NCBI RefSeq assembly: GCF_009729055.1
Contig: NZ_CP045484.1
Span: 2,085,834 to 2,149,833 of the forward strand
DNA: 64,000 nt
Origin: Sulfurisphaera ohwakuensis
GTDB lineage: Archaea; Thermoproteota; Thermoprotei_A; Sulfolobales; Sulfolobaceae
Direction of reading: 5' to 3'
Both the position numbers and the translations under genes were made by a program. This document shows, one piece after another, positions 9,066-20,978 of the stretch (positions are counted from its first letter, which is position 1; each line of letters opens with the position of its first letter). The notes under the pieces are model-generated. The model was not told the DNA's origin and made no database searches. It was given only the letters and a program-made list of their open reading frames with translations.

Positions 9066-9392
9066 ATGGTCAGAGTAAAAAATGTGAAGATGTATAAAAA
9101 GAGATCATTACAGCTCATAAGACTCGCAATTGAGCTTGCTAAAAATAATAATATAGAGCTCGCAAGAATGTATATAAAGCTTGCACTACTTTATTCAAGG
9201 AAATTAAAGTTTAAAATACCAATAGAGTACAAAAGATTATTTTGTAGAAAATGTTTTACTCCCCTTATCATTGGAATCACTGAAAGAAGAAGAATAAAAA
9301 ATAAAGTCTTAGTAAGAACATGTTTATATTGTGGATGGACAAGAAGATACAAATTACAGTATAAAACAACTAATAAAAAAAGCAAAAGCTAG
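9066..9392 (+). CDS. rnp4: RNase P protein component 4 (Rpp21/Rpr2)
   Basis: 108 aa with an N-terminal two-helix part (ARMYIKLALLYSRKLKFKIP) and a zinc ribbon made by CRKC and CLYCGW. It ends in a basic tail. Known function: a protein subunit of archaeal RNase P, which trims the tRNA 5' leader. The next gene (CRM domain) overlaps its last ~60 bp, so the two are translationally coupled, and the DUF371 gene follows. Confidence 0.92.
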   Translation: MVRVKNVKMYKKRSLQLIRLAIELAKNNNIELARMYIKLALLYSRKLKFKIPIEYKRLFCRKCFTPLIIGITERRRIKNKVLVRTCLYCGWTRRYKLQYKTTNKKSKS

Positions 9393-9612
9393 TCATGCAG
9401 ATGTAAGAATAGGTAAAAAAGGAGTAACAGAAGAAATTATAAATGAAATAAAAAGACGGCTAAAGGAACATAAAGTAGTTAAGATAAAAATAGGAATAGA
9501 AGTAGAAAATAGAAAAGAGTTTGCAAGAAAAATTGCTGAACTTACTGAGGCAAAACTTATTGAAGTAAGGGGATTTACATTTATTTTAGCGAAAGAAAAT
9601 GATAGCAATTGA
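9331..9612 (+). CDS. CRM (YhbY/CRS1) domain RNA-binding protein
   Basis: 93 aa, starting at GTG inside rnp4 in another frame; no later in-frame start would keep the domain whole. The CRM pattern is clear: IKQLIKKAKASHADVRIGKKGVTE, then EIINEIKRRLKEHKVVKIKIG. The GxxG-like loop is GKKG. Homologues bind pre-ribosomal RNA or group II introns. Its coupling with RNase P subunit 4 suggests a role in ribosome or tRNA maturation (inference). Confidence 0.88.
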   Translation: MDGQEDTNYSIKQLIKKAKASHADVRIGKKGVTEEIINEIKRRLKEHKVVKIKIGIEVENRKEFARKIAELTEAKLIEVRGFTFILAKENDSN

Positions 9613-10087
9613 TATTGTTAAAGCATATGGACATAATAACGTAAAAGCTACCCATAGAAGTACACTAGAAATTACAAAAGATAATTATCTGACTCCTAAA
9701 GGAGATTGTATTATTGGAATAAATGCTAATAAAGGAGCATATGATCTTTCCCCAGAAGTAAAACAATTGATAAAGAAGGGTGGATATGTATATGTGATTA
9801 TAAAGGTAAACGATATGATTGACATTATACATGGTTATGGTAATGAAAATTTAACTCTAGAAAATCCAAACAAAATAATTATTAGAAAATCTAATTATAC
9901 AGCAGATAACTCAACAATTATGATTAAAGCGGATAAATCAGCTAAGGATATAAAAAGGGAAATAATCAAAGAACTTAAAGAAAATAAAGCTGAATTAGTG
10001 ACTTATATTTTAGCATCTGACCTTCCCCTTGAAGATTCTCAGATCCTTAGAATAGTCGTTAACTGGAACCCATCTATCCCCACCTAG
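9599..10087 (+). CDS. DUF371 family protein
   Basis: 162 aa. It matches the archaeal DUF371 pattern: AYGHNNVKATHRSTLEITKD, then LTPKGDCIIGINANKGA. It overlaps the preceding CRM gene by 14 bp, completing a three-gene unit with RNase P subunit 4. The function of the family is not known. Its last 78 bp overlap the convergent Trm5-like gene at 10010, an unusually long overlap. Confidence 0.85.
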   Translation: MIAIDIVKAYGHNNVKATHRSTLEITKDNYLTPKGDCIIGINANKGAYDLSPEVKQLIKKGGYVYVIIKVNDMIDIIHGYGNENLTLENPNKIIIRKSNYTADNSTIMIKADKSAKDIKREIIKELKENKAELVTYILASDLPLEDSQILRIVVNWNPSIPT

Positions 10088-10902
10088 TTTCTCTTTTGCT
10101 TCTTTTTCATTTTTTGCTAAAACATAGAATATTATCTCATCTCCAATTCTACATAACTCTTCTTTGAAATTAACAATCATAGTAGGATTATCAGCAACTA
10201 TAACATTGAAAGCTTTATCTCTAAAAGGAAGAAAGGATGCATCATATTGTACAATATCAACATAACCACGTAACTTATTAAGCCTTAAAGATTTCTTTAG
10301 CATATAAAGACCGTCAATATTTAAATCTCCAGCTACAATGTAATAACATTTTAAAAGTAAATAAAGGGTAAATGCACCATATCCACAAAATGCGTCTAAA
10401 ATATATTTATTACACTCTATTTCTTTAGATAATTCTAATCTCTCATTCGCTAAACTAGGATTTACATAAACTTTAGCAATATCAATAAAGAAATTTATAT
10501 TATTTTCTCTATATATAGTAGTTGTTTTATATTCGCCCCCAATAAACTTCAGCTCATTTATTCTTAGCTCTCCTTCTACTTTTTTTCTTATAAATATCGT
10601 TTTTACTTTAGGATTTATTTTAAGTATTATTTGACTTAATAGATTTGTATCTACCTCTTTTTTAGGCGAAATTAATAAAATATCACCAATAAGATAAAAA
10701 CTTCTAACTCCCGGTATTAAATCACTTAATCTGGGTGTTCTCTTTTTAATTTTTGAACAATCTACAACTTCATATTTTTCTATTTTTTTATTGGAATTTA
10801 CTTCTATGTAGATATATTTTCCATCTGTAAAAATTGAAAAAATATCTGATATAAAATTACTTATAACATCTATTGCCCTATTTTTTTCTACCTTTATGCA
10901 TA

Positions 10903-10906
<4 letters not shown>
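10010..10906 (-). CDS. Trm5/TYW2-like tRNA methyltransferase
   Basis: 298 aa. The Trm5-type approach to the SAM site is visible ([23 protein letters not shown]), then motif [16 protein letters not shown] and the acidic AGDLNIDG. The usual catalytic NLP-type motif is replaced by DNPTMIV, so it is a diverged paralogue. It probably acts on G37 of tRNA (m1G or wyosine synthesis). It overlaps the upstream ferredoxin:NADP+ reductase gene by 4 bp, and its start is fixed by that coupling. Confidence 0.72.
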
Positions 10907-11913
<1,007 letters not shown>

Positions 11914-11972
11914 TAATCTCCTTTTGCTTATACTATTTAAACCTTAATGTTTATGTTTATATAGGACAAAAA

Positions 11973-12317
11973 ATGAGTATTGATGTATTTATCATTACAA
12001 TTTATTTCCTTGGTTTTATTTTATTAATAAATATGTGGTTTAGATACTATAGAAAAATCATAAGAGTAGGAATAGAATATGTTGGGAATGACGCTAAGCA
12101 AGAAAACATAATTCTAAAGCCCAATGAAAAACTTAAGATTAAACTTCATGGCAAAGCAACTATTATAGTATCTGGAGTTAACCCTTGGTTAACTATAAAA
12201 TATAATGGTATAAAACAGAAGATATATAAAATAAGATTATTGAACTATATTGGGGAAATAGAACTAATTAATGAAAGTAAAATATTTACCTTATCTGTAA
12301 CTATTTTAACAGAATAG
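11973..12317 (+). CDS. hypothetical membrane-anchored protein, 114 aa
   Basis: One N-terminal hydrophobic span (FIITIYFLGFILLINMWF) with no cleavage signal, then about 90 residues of predominantly beta-strand sequence with Lys-rich patches. It is likely an N-terminally anchored small domain. It lies 14 bp before NAD kinase in the same direction, so it may share its transcript. No family is recognised. Confidence 0.6.
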   Translation: MSIDVFIITIYFLGFILLINMWFRYYRKIIRVGIEYVGNDAKQENIILKPNEKLKIKLHGKATIIVSGVNPWLTIKYNGIKQKIYKIRLLNYIGEIELINESKIFTLSVTILTE

Positions 12318-12331
12318 AGGAGAATAATTTA

Positions 12332-13078
12332 ATGAAATTGAAAATATTTACTAAAAACTCCCCTGACGCAATTGAGTTTAGTAAATACGTTAAAAATTTG
12401 GCTGAAAACTTGGGTTTTAAGATAACTGAAAATGACCCAGATGTGGTTTTAGTAATAGGTGGCGATGGAACCTTATTAAGAGCAGTAAAAGATGGCATAC
12501 CAATCTTAGGAGTGAAATTTGGACGTCGCTCAGCCTTACTAGATATAAGACCCGAAAACATTAAAGAAGCTCTTGAACTATTACAGAAAAATAAATATAC
12601 AATAGAAGAATATCCTATGCTTGAGGCTAAAAGCAAAAATATAAACACAATTGCTTTTAATGAAATAGCTATTTTATTCAACAACCCGGAGACAGTATAT
12701 GGTAGTGTTAATATAAAAGAAAGAAAAATTCTCTTTGAAGGAGATGGTGTACTTATAGCTACGCCACAAGGTAGTTGGGCATGGAGCTATTCAGCAACTA
12801 GAGTCTTACTCCATAAAGATATTAATGGAATTGAAATAACGTTCATAAATCCTATTATTCCAAACATAAAAGCTCTAATAATCCCTCAGACAGAGACAAT
12901 ACTTGTAAAATTGGAAGATAAAGGAAGAACACAAAATGTCAGAGTTATTAGTGACGGAGAAATTGTAGGAAATTTAATAAGTAAAGAAGACGAGGAATTA
13001 ACTATAACTCTCTCTAAAAGAAAAGCAAAAATATTAAGGTTTTTTAACTTAATTGAATTTGATGGACTATTCACATAA
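12332..13078 (+). CDS. nadK: NAD kinase
   Basis: 248 aa. The phosphate-binding GGDGTLLRA motif lies at residues 43-51, the conserved FNEIAI around residue 108, and GDGVLIATPQGSWAWSYSA matches the substrate loop. Reaction: NAD+ plus ATP (or polyphosphate) to NADP+. An AGAGGAG-type ribosome site precedes the ATG. The 3' end overlaps nob1, linking NADP supply and rRNA processing in one transcript, a common loose archaeal pairing. Confidence 0.93.
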   Translation: MKLKIFTKNSPDAIEFSKYVKNLAENLGFKITENDPDVVLVIGGDGTLLRAVKDGIPILGVKFGRRSALLDIRPENIKEALELLQKNKYTIEEYPMLEAKSKNINTIAFNEIAILFNNPETVYGSVNIKERKILFEGDGVLIATPQGSWAWSYSATRVLLHKDINGIEITFINPIIPNIKALIIPQTETILVKLEDKGRTQNVRVISDGEIVGNLISKEDEELTITLSKRKAKILRFFNLIEFDGLFT

Positions 13079-13550
13079 AATTGTTTTTGATACTGGGGCA
13101 TTTTTAGCTGGTCTGCAAAACTACTATGAAAAAATATACACCAATAGTCTTGTTATAAATGAGATAAAAGATAAAAAATCTAGAGAATTATTAGACCTTG
13201 CAATTATGGCCGGAAAAATAATTATTATGGAACCAGAAGAGAATACCTTGAAAAAGACGAAGAAAATTGCAGAAAAGATTTCTGCTTATACTCTCTCAAA
13301 AACAGATTTAAGCATAGCGGCACTTGCATATGAACTAAGACCTAGTATAGTTTTCACAGATGATTTAACACTACAAAATTTATTATTAAATCTTGGTATA
13401 GAATTCAAATCTGTAAAATTAAATATTAGAATTAGAAATAGAAAGAAATACAAATTTATATGCAAAGCGTGCGGAAAAACATTCAGTAGATCCTATTCTT
13501 CGTGCCCATATTGTGGAAATACAATAATAGTAGTTAGTTATAATGAATGA
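13062..13550 (+). CDS. nob1: endoribonuclease Nob1 (PIN domain plus zinc ribbon)
   Basis: 162 aa from ATG 13062 (a TTG at 13053 is also in frame). The PIN domain starts with IVFDTGAFLAG and has later acidic residues in KTDLSIAALAYELRPSIVFTDD. The C-terminal zinc ribbon is CKACGKTF...CPYCG. Known role: cleavage at the 3' end of 16S rRNA in small-subunit maturation. It overlaps nadK by 17 bp. Together with Nep1, Rpp21 and the CRM protein, it makes this a ribosome and tRNA maturation area. Confidence 0.92.
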   Translation: MDYSHKIVFDTGAFLAGLQNYYEKIYTNSLVINEIKDKKSRELLDLAIMAGKIIIMEPEENTLKKTKKIAEKISAYTLSKTDLSIAALAYELRPSIVFTDDLTLQNLLLNLGIEFKSVKLNIRIRNRKKYKFICKACGKTFSRSYSSCPYCGNTIIVVSYNE

Positions 13551-13648
13551 TATTTTTCTATTTTAATTTTGGATTTTAGAAATTATATAGATAGATTTTG
13601 ATAATTTCTATTAAAATTAATATACCTATATTAAGAAATCATTAACAT

Positions 13649-14548
13649 ATGGATGAGAATAATTTAAAAATCCATCTTATACGGTTTATAAAGAGAATAG
13701 GCGGAAATTTAAGAATTCTATCAAGCTTATCAAATGTTCCTTTCCCCATTATTACTAAAATATATAAAAAATTACTTTTACAAGATAAATTATCAATTTT
13801 CCCCTTAATAGAAACTGAAAAGATGGGATTAAATAAAGGGGCAATATGGTGTAACAAAACTTCTTTAAAATACGATACAGCAAAACAACTAATGGGGCCT
13901 TTGACAAGTTTGTTTAGAGGAGACCTTGAAGATAATAAATTTCTTCTAATGTTTTACACAAATTATGAAAATTATTTAAATTATAGGAGTAAACTCATAA
14001 CTGTTCTAGAAGAAACCTCTTCTATCTGTGAAATTTCTTATATTCGCAAATATTATAGGTTTATAAATAATGAAGAATGTTACGATTTTAACAATAATAT
14101 CTGGAAATGTAATGAAAAAGAAGTATATATCTCTTATGCTTCAGAATCTTTACTGAATCTTGATAAAAAAGATGTGGAGTTAATTGTAAATATTCAAACG
14201 AATCCCTATACTTTCCATTTTTATCATGACTTAGTTCATTTTAAGCACATTAAGAAATTTATTAAAGGATTCATGTATACTCTTGGAGACACAAATTATT
14301 TAGTAACTACAAAAGGTGACTATTTTTATGATTCTCCTTACTTATTATGGGTTGTAGAACTTGATAATGGCACTTATATATCTCAATATCACGTTAATAA
14401 AAACGCATTAACTAAACTAACGACTGAATTGAAAGACCAAGACATTATAATCTCAACTGCAGAACTAACATTTGCCCATGGTTTCAGTATTCCTTATGAA
14501 ATATTTAAATCTAATAAATGGGTTATGCCAAAACTAGTAGTAGAATAG
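13649..14548 (+). CDS. putative helix-turn-helix regulator (paralogue of 6789 gene)
   Basis: 299 aa. The N-terminus ([20 protein letters not shown]) repeats the pattern of the gene at 6789-7493, and a long Tyr/Phe-rich C-terminal region follows. It ends 2 bp before the chosen start of the acyl-CoA synthetase gene, so it could control that enzyme or be co-expressed with it (inference). No ligand-binding motif is recognised. Confidence 0.5.
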   Translation: MDENNLKIHLIRFIKRIGGNLRILSSLSNVPFPIITKIYKKLLLQDKLSIFPLIETEKMGLNKGAIWCNKTSLKYDTAKQLMGPLTSLFRGDLEDNKFLLMFYTNYENYLNYRSKLITVLEETSSICEISYIRKYYRFINNEECYDFNNNIWKCNEKEVYISYASESLLNLDKKDVELIVNIQTNPYTFHFYHDLVHFKHIKKFIKGFMYTLGDTNYLVTTKGDYFYDSPYLLWVVELDNGTYISQYHVNKNALTKLTTELKDQDIIISTAELTFAHGFSIPYEIFKSNKWVMPKLVVE

Positions 14549-14550
14549 AT

Positions 14551-16234
<1,684 letters not shown>

Positions 16235-16248
<14 letters not shown>

Positions 16249-17350
16249 AGACTTTAGAAATTTAGTACCAGTGACAAAAGAATACGTTTATTTAAATCAT
16301 GCTGCAATATCTCCTATACCTTTACCTATATTATATGAAAGCTTGAGATATTTGTTAGATATTTCAAGATACGGTTCCTTACCTGTAAATGATGAGGAAA
16401 ATGATGACTTTTATCACCTTAGAGAAAAGGTTGGGAAATTAATAAATGCAGAACCAGATACAATATCTTTTATACCAAATACTAGTTTTGGAATAAATAT
16501 TATAGCTCACGGTTTAGATCTTAATGAAGGTGACGAAATAGTTACTGATAGTCTAGAATTTCCTGCAGTTACGTATCCATTTTTTAAACTTAAAAAGAAA
16601 AATATAAAGATAGTAATAGTAAAACCCAGACTAGAAAATTTTGAAGATGATTTACTTTCTAGTATAAGTAAAAAAACTAGATTAATAGCTATAAGTCATG
16701 TTAGTTTTAATACTGGAGTAAAATTAGACATAAAGAAAATTTCTAAAGAAGCTAAGTCCGTAGGTGCATACACATTAGTTGATATTATTCAAAGCGCAGG
16801 AGCAACAGAAGTAAACGTAAAAGATTTTGACATAGATTTTGCAGTTGCCGGTGGATATAAATGGTTAATGGGTCCTCAAGGTTCTGGGTTTATGTATGTA
16901 AAAAAGGGTTTGATAGAAGATCCGCCATTTTATGGATGGAGATCATCTTCTAATTATCTTGATTTTAACTCGGAGAATTTTATGTTGGAAAAAGGACCTA
17001 GAAGATTTGAGATTGGTACAATAGATGTAGCAGCTAATATAGCCTTAGCGAAGTCATGTGAAATCGTATCACAGCATAAGGATGAAATATACTCAAGAAT
17101 TCAAAATCTAACGGATTTTGTAATAAAGTACGCAGAAGAGCAAGGATTAGAAGTTATAACCCCGAAAAATAAAAAAGCTGGAATAGTTATAATAAAAACA
17201 AATAATCCAAAAGAATTATCAAGAAGATTACTAGAGAAGAAAATTGTAGTATCACCTAGAGGTAATGGGGTAAGAATTTCTACTCATTTCTATAATCTAG
17301 AGGATGAAGTGAAAATTGCCATAGATGAAATTAGAAAACTAGCATTTTAA
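16235..17350 (+). CDS. class V aminotransferase (SufS/CsdA-like, PLP enzyme)
   Basis: 371 aa. The N-terminal [11 protein letters not shown], the PLP-phosphate region [11 protein letters not shown], the cofactor Asp in [12 protein letters not shown], and the Schiff-base Lys in [14 protein letters not shown] are all present. No obvious loop cysteine typical of cysteine desulfurases is seen, so an isopenicillin N epimerase-like or serine/alanine aminotransferase activity is as likely. It overlaps the CoA synthetase end and converges with the small gene at 17339. Confidence 0.85.
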
Positions 17351-17677
17351 GTTAATATATAATTCTTCTAAATCTTCCATAATCCTAACTAGCATTCCAT
17401 AAAGTATTATATCATCTATCTTATCAATGTTTTTAGCCATAGAAATTATATCTAAAAATTCTTGGATATTATTAGGACTTATTTTACCAGATTTTGCTAG
17501 ATCCCAAATTGCTTCCTCATCTCTTTTACCTATGCACCTTTCTACTTCATTAATTACGTCTTCATATAAACCTCTTATCCCTCTCTTAACTTTTTCCTTT
17601 AATTCCTTGTTATTTATGAATTCTTCTAGGCTTACTTTTGTTCCTAACTCAACAAGTCTATAGTTATCCCAAAACAC
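17339..17677 (-). CDS. conserved hypothetical helical protein, 112 aa
   Basis: All-helical and charged, with no membrane segment. The layout resembles small HEPN/DUF86-type four-helix proteins (KEKVKRGIRGLYEDVINEVERC), but the RX4-6H catalytic motif of toxins is not present, so no toxin call is made. It is flanked by convergent aminotransferase and divergent cobT genes. Function unknown. Confidence 0.55.
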   Translation of the reverse strand: MFWDNYRLVELGTKVSLEEFINNKELKEKVKRGIRGLYEDVINEVERCIGKRDEEAIWDLAKSGKISPNNIQEFLDIISMAKNIDKIDDIILYGMLVRIMEDLEELYINLKC

Positions 17678-17717
17678 GATAAAGTATTAAAAATTTTTAA
17701 AAGAAAAGTTTGTTGAC

Positions 17718-18755
17718 ATGTCAGTTAAAATTTTTAACGGGGAATTTGATATTCCAGAAAATTCAAGGTCTTTATATATTTTAGTCATAGCAACTACAGA
17801 CATAAGCTTAATCCCCGGATTAACAGTAGCTGGTACCACACCGGAATTAACACATTTTACACCTGCTGCAGATGCTGAATTTTTAATTAAGGGTAAATGC
17901 TCAGTTATAAATACTGTTCCAGTTACGCCAAATGGAATTCCTACACCAGCTATCATAACTAGGGCTTCATTAGAATTTGTAAAAATACCTAGATTAGTGG
18001 TAAATGCCGGAAGTAGAATTAAACCAAATTTACCATTAATCGATTTAGGAGGAGAACCAGGAGGTGACATTAGAAAGGGTAGTTTAAGAAAGGAAGTTGC
18101 AGAAAGAATATTAAATAATGGTGTAAGCCTTGGTGAAGAATTCTCAAATTCTTTCGACTTCCTTATTATAGGTGAATCAATACCCGCTGGAACAACAACT
18201 GCCATGGCTGTGTTAGTCGGTTTAGGTTATGATGCTCTTGATAAAGTTAGCTCAGCATCACCGGAAAATCCAAAAGAACTTAAGAAAAAAATAGTTTATG
18301 AAGCAATAAAAGATCTTCCCAGTGATTTAATGGGAAAATTAGCTAAACTTTCTGACCCTATGCTCTTAGGAGTTTCTGGTATAGCATTAGGATTTAAAGG
18401 AAAAATATTACTAGCTGGAGGTACTCAGATGACAGCAGCAGCTGCTATAATAAAAGAATTTAATAAAAATAAGCTTAAAGACATTGCAATTGGAACTACT
18501 AAATGGATAATTAACGATAGAAGTTCTGATATAATAGGCTTAGCTAAGGCAGTAGGAATTCCAATTTTAGCTGCATGGCTGGATTTTACTAATTCCAAGT
18601 TCGAGGGGCTAAAAGTTTATGAAAAAGGCTTTGTCAAAGAAGGAGTGGGTGCTGGAGGAGCGTCTATTTATGCTATGAAAAGGGGTGTTACAAATGAACA
18701 AATATTAGGGAAAGTAGAAGAAATATATCAAAGAATAACTACTAATTTAATGTAA
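17718..18755 (+). CDS. cobT: archaeal CobT-type nicotinate-nucleotide phosphoribosyltransferase family protein
   Basis: 345 aa. It matches the archaeal CobT/UPF0284 pattern: GLTVAGTTPELTHFTPAADAE, VTPNGIPTPAIITRASLE, and the glycine-rich LIDLGGEPGGDIRKGSL. Expected reaction: formation of alpha-ribazole phosphate for the lower ligand of cobamides. A cobalamin adenosyltransferase occurs at 53722, consistent with B12 use. The wHTH/zinc-ribbon gene follows with a 1-bp overlap. Confidence 0.85.
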   Translation: MSVKIFNGEFDIPENSRSLYILVIATTDISLIPGLTVAGTTPELTHFTPAADAEFLIKGKCSVINTVPVTPNGIPTPAIITRASLEFVKIPRLVVNAGSRIKPNLPLIDLGGEPGGDIRKGSLRKEVAERILNNGVSLGEEFSNSFDFLIIGESIPAGTTTAMAVLVGLGYDALDKVSSASPENPKELKKKIVYEAIKDLPSDLMGKLAKLSDPMLLGVSGIALGFKGKILLAGGTQMTAAAAIIKEFNKNKLKDIAIGTTKWIINDRSSDIIGLAKAVGIPILAAWLDFTNSKFEGLKVYEKGFVKEGVGAGGASIYAMKRGVTNEQILGKVEEIYQRITTNLM

Positions 18756-19069
18756 TGCAGACTGAATTTGATTTTTTGTCAATAAGAGAAAAAATAGTAT
18801 TGCTCCTTAAATATTCCGAAAGACCTTTGACCGCAAAGGAGATTAAAAAGAATTTAGGAATTCAAAAGGAGAAAGAAGTATATGAACACTTATATCACAT
18901 TGCAAAGTCCTCTAAACATAAAGACTATCAACTAATCGTATATTTACCCTATTGCAGAGATTGCGGATACATTTTTAACTTAGAAATTCCTAAAAAACCA
19001 AGTAAATGCCCAAGATGTAAAAGTGAAAATATAGAACCACCTAAGTTTCTAATCAGGGATAAAAAATGA
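18755..19069 (+). CDS. winged-helix / zinc-ribbon putative transcription regulator
   Basis: 104 aa. An N-terminal winged helix (REKIVLLLKYSERPLTAKEIKKNLG) is followed by a zinc ribbon with CRDCG and CPRCKSE. This is a common small archaeal regulator type. The start ATG overlaps the cobT stop by 1 bp and the HAD gene overlaps its end by 4 bp, so the three are a tight operon. The DNA target is unknown. Confidence 0.78.
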   Translation: MQTEFDFLSIREKIVLLLKYSERPLTAKEIKKNLGIQKEKEVYEHLYHIAKSSKHKDYQLIVYLPYCRDCGYIFNLEIPKKPSKCPRCKSENIEPPKFLIRDKK

Positions 19070-19725
19070 GAAAAATCATATTTGTTGACATGGGAGAAAC
19101 CTTAGTAAGCTTCTCACCAAAATTTCATCAGCCCATATATTATTTTCTAGTTAAAAAAGGATATAATGTATCAGAGAAAAAGGTATTCAGAACAGTATAT
19201 AAGTTACTTGGAAAAGACCACTTTCCCGATCCTATTTTAGGTGGTCTAAGTGTATTAGATTATAAAGAACTTTTATCAGAACTGAATATTACTCCAAAGA
19301 AATGCTTATTAGAAGAATTAAAAAATATTCCACTATTGTCAGATAAATGGGAATTATTCGAGGACTCTGAACCCTTTCTCAAGAAATTAAAAGATGAGAA
19401 TTTTAAAGTAATTATGATAACTAATTCTACTAGATCTGTTTATAGAATTGTATCCGATTTAGGATTAGATAAATATCTCGATGATATCATAGCTTCATGT
19501 GATTATGGTATAATGAAACCACATCCTAGAATTTTTAGAATAGCTATAGAAAAACATGGAAAACCGATACTACATGTAGGGGATGTCTATGAAATTGATT
19601 ATTTAGGAGCCATAAGGGCTGGTATATCCCCTGTACTTTTAGATAGGTTTAATTTTTATGAAGATCTAAAAGTTAATAAGGTGAAAAATCTATTTCAACT
19701 TCTAGGATTAATAAAAAATCATTAG
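19066..19725 (+). CDS. HAD-superfamily hydrolase with atypical nucleophile motif
   Basis: 219 aa. HAD motif I reads VDMGETL (nucleophile D5), motif II is ITNSTRS, motif III K is in MKPHPRIF, and motif IV is HVGDVYEIDYLGA. The residue two after the nucleophile, normally Asp and the general acid of phosphatases, is Gly. This reduces confidence in ordinary phosphatase activity. Last in a unit after cobT and the zinc-ribbon regulator, it overlaps the methylase gene that follows. Confidence 0.8.
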   Translation: MRKIIFVDMGETLVSFSPKFHQPIYYFLVKKGYNVSEKKVFRTVYKLLGKDHFPDPILGGLSVLDYKELLSELNITPKKCLLEELKNIPLLSDKWELFEDSEPFLKKLKDENFKVIMITNSTRSVYRIVSDLGLDKYLDDIIASCDYGIMKPHPRIFRIAIEKHGKPILHVGDVYEIDYLGAIRAGISPVLLDRFNFYEDLKVNKVKNLFQLLGLIKNH

Positions 19726-20309
19726 AGATCTTACTTGAAGAAGTTCCTCCTCATCCTAACCCAAAGTATGATCTAGAACAATATATGACACCTTCTTATT
19801 TAGCCTCTGAGATAATTTGGGCAGCATATTTACGAGGAGATATAGAAAATAAAGTAGTTGCAGATCTGGGATGTGGTACCGGTAAATTATGTTATGGTAT
19901 TTCTATTTTGGGTGGTTATTGTTTATGTATAGACATTGATATAGAAAGCCTAAAGATAGCAAAAGAATTCTTTGAAGAGAAGGAGCTTAACGTGGACGTA
20001 ATAAACGCCGATATAAACTACTTGCAAATTAAAGCAGATACAGTTATACAGAACCCTCCCTTTGGAGTAGTAAATAAAGGAGCTGACTTATTATTTCTAT
20101 CTAAAGCATTAGATATTTCCAAAACAGTATATAGCATACATAAATTTAATGAAAAATCAAGAGAACTTATATATAGATTAGGGAATGAGAAAGGATTTAA
20201 TGTTACCATCTTAACGCAAAAGTTCAAAATGAACGCGTATTATCCATGGCATAAGAAAAGAATTCATCAATTTCTAGTTGATATATATTTATTTTCTAAA
20301 TCCAATTAA
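19692..20309 (+). CDS. METTL5-like N6-adenine RNA methyltransferase, probable ATT start
   Basis: The catalytic NPPFGV and SAM motif DLGCGTGKLCYG identify the METTL5/archaeal rRNA-m6A family. The first ATG (19785) would cut off the conserved YDLEQY motif, which lies immediately before it in frame. The frame is open back to 19680, yet has no ATG, GTG or TTG there. ATT at 19692 is preceded by AAGGTGA (19678-19684) at 7-nt spacing, a perfect Shine-Dalgarno match, so it is proposed as the start; ATT 19707 is an alternative. It overlaps the HAD gene by 34 bp. Confidence 0.75.
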   Translation: MSTSRINKKSLEILLEEVPPHPNPKYDLEQYMTPSYLASEIIWAAYLRGDIENKVVADLGCGTGKLCYGISILGGYCLCIDIDIESLKIAKEFFEEKELNVDVINADINYLQIKADTVIQNPPFGVVNKGADLLFLSKALDISKTVYSIHKFNEKSRELIYRLGNEKGFNVTILTQKFKMNAYYPWHKKRIHQFLVDIYLFSKSN

Positions 20310-20978
20310 TTTTTCTAAATATGAGCCATCATTTAATATTTTTTCCAAAAAACGCATTACTCCTATTCCATCCTCTTTATCTAGAACAATATCAGATATT
20401 GCCTTTATTTCTGGCAAAGCATTAGCTACGGCTACTTTAATATCTGCAACACTAAATAATGAAATATCATTTTGACTATCTCCTATTGCTATCGTAACTC
20501 CCTCAAAATTTAATATACTTTTTAGAATTTTTACAGCTTCTCCTTTACTTACACTTTTAGGCATAATCATTGCATCACTCCTATTCCACTCTATTTTTGC
20601 CTCATTTATTTTATCTAATTTATCTTTATAATCAATTGCAGAATTTACATATATTATAACCTCTCCTAAAGAGTATTTTATACCATTTTTATCTAGTATT
20701 TTAGCTAGATTTTTTCTTATTTCATACCATTTTTCATCTGCTAATTTGATTTCTTTATCCCTAAGTATTATAATGCCACCATTTTCTATTATCCAACCAG
20801 TTGGAAATAATCCTTTAGCTAAAATATCCATATATTTTCTCTCCCTGCCAGTAACTACAAAAAAGAGAAATTTTGCTGAGAATTTATTAACAACTTCTAC
20901 CACTTCTTGTTTAATTATAAAATTATCTTTTTCATCTGATAAAGTTCTATCAAAATCCGATAGAACCATTATGTTCAA
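20289..20978 (-). CDS. HAD phosphatase, archaeal phosphoglycolate phosphatase/Cof type
   Basis: 229 aa. Motif I is LSDFDRTLS with both aspartates, motif II VVTGRERKYMD, the C2-type cap lies in the middle, then KGEAVKI, and the acidic motif IAIGDSQNDISLF with AVANALPEIK. This matches type IIB HAD enzymes such as archaeal phosphoglycolate phosphatase; mannosyl-3-phosphoglycerate phosphatase is an alternative. Its start overlaps the endonuclease IV gene by 4 bp, indicating co-translation. Confidence 0.85.
   Translation of the reverse strand: MNIMVLSDFDRTLSDEKDNFIIKQEVVEVVNKFSAKFLFFVVTGRERKYMDILAKGLFPTGWIIENGGIIILRDKEIKLADEKWYEIRKNLAKILDKNGIKYSLGEVIIYVNSAIDYKDKLDKINEAKIEWNRSDAMIMPKSVSKGEAVKILKSILNFEGVTIAIGDSQNDISLFSVADIKVAVANALPEIKAISDIVLDKEDGIGVMRFLEKILNDGSYLEKLIGFRK

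Noticed and set aside
12301..12684. Minus-strand 127-aa frame inside NAD kinase
   Set aside because: Shadow of the nadK frame; GGDGTLLRA on the other strand is decisive.
17339..17677. HEPN/HepT toxin
   Set aside because: The RX4-6H motif is absent and no nucleotidyltransferase antitoxin gene is adjacent.
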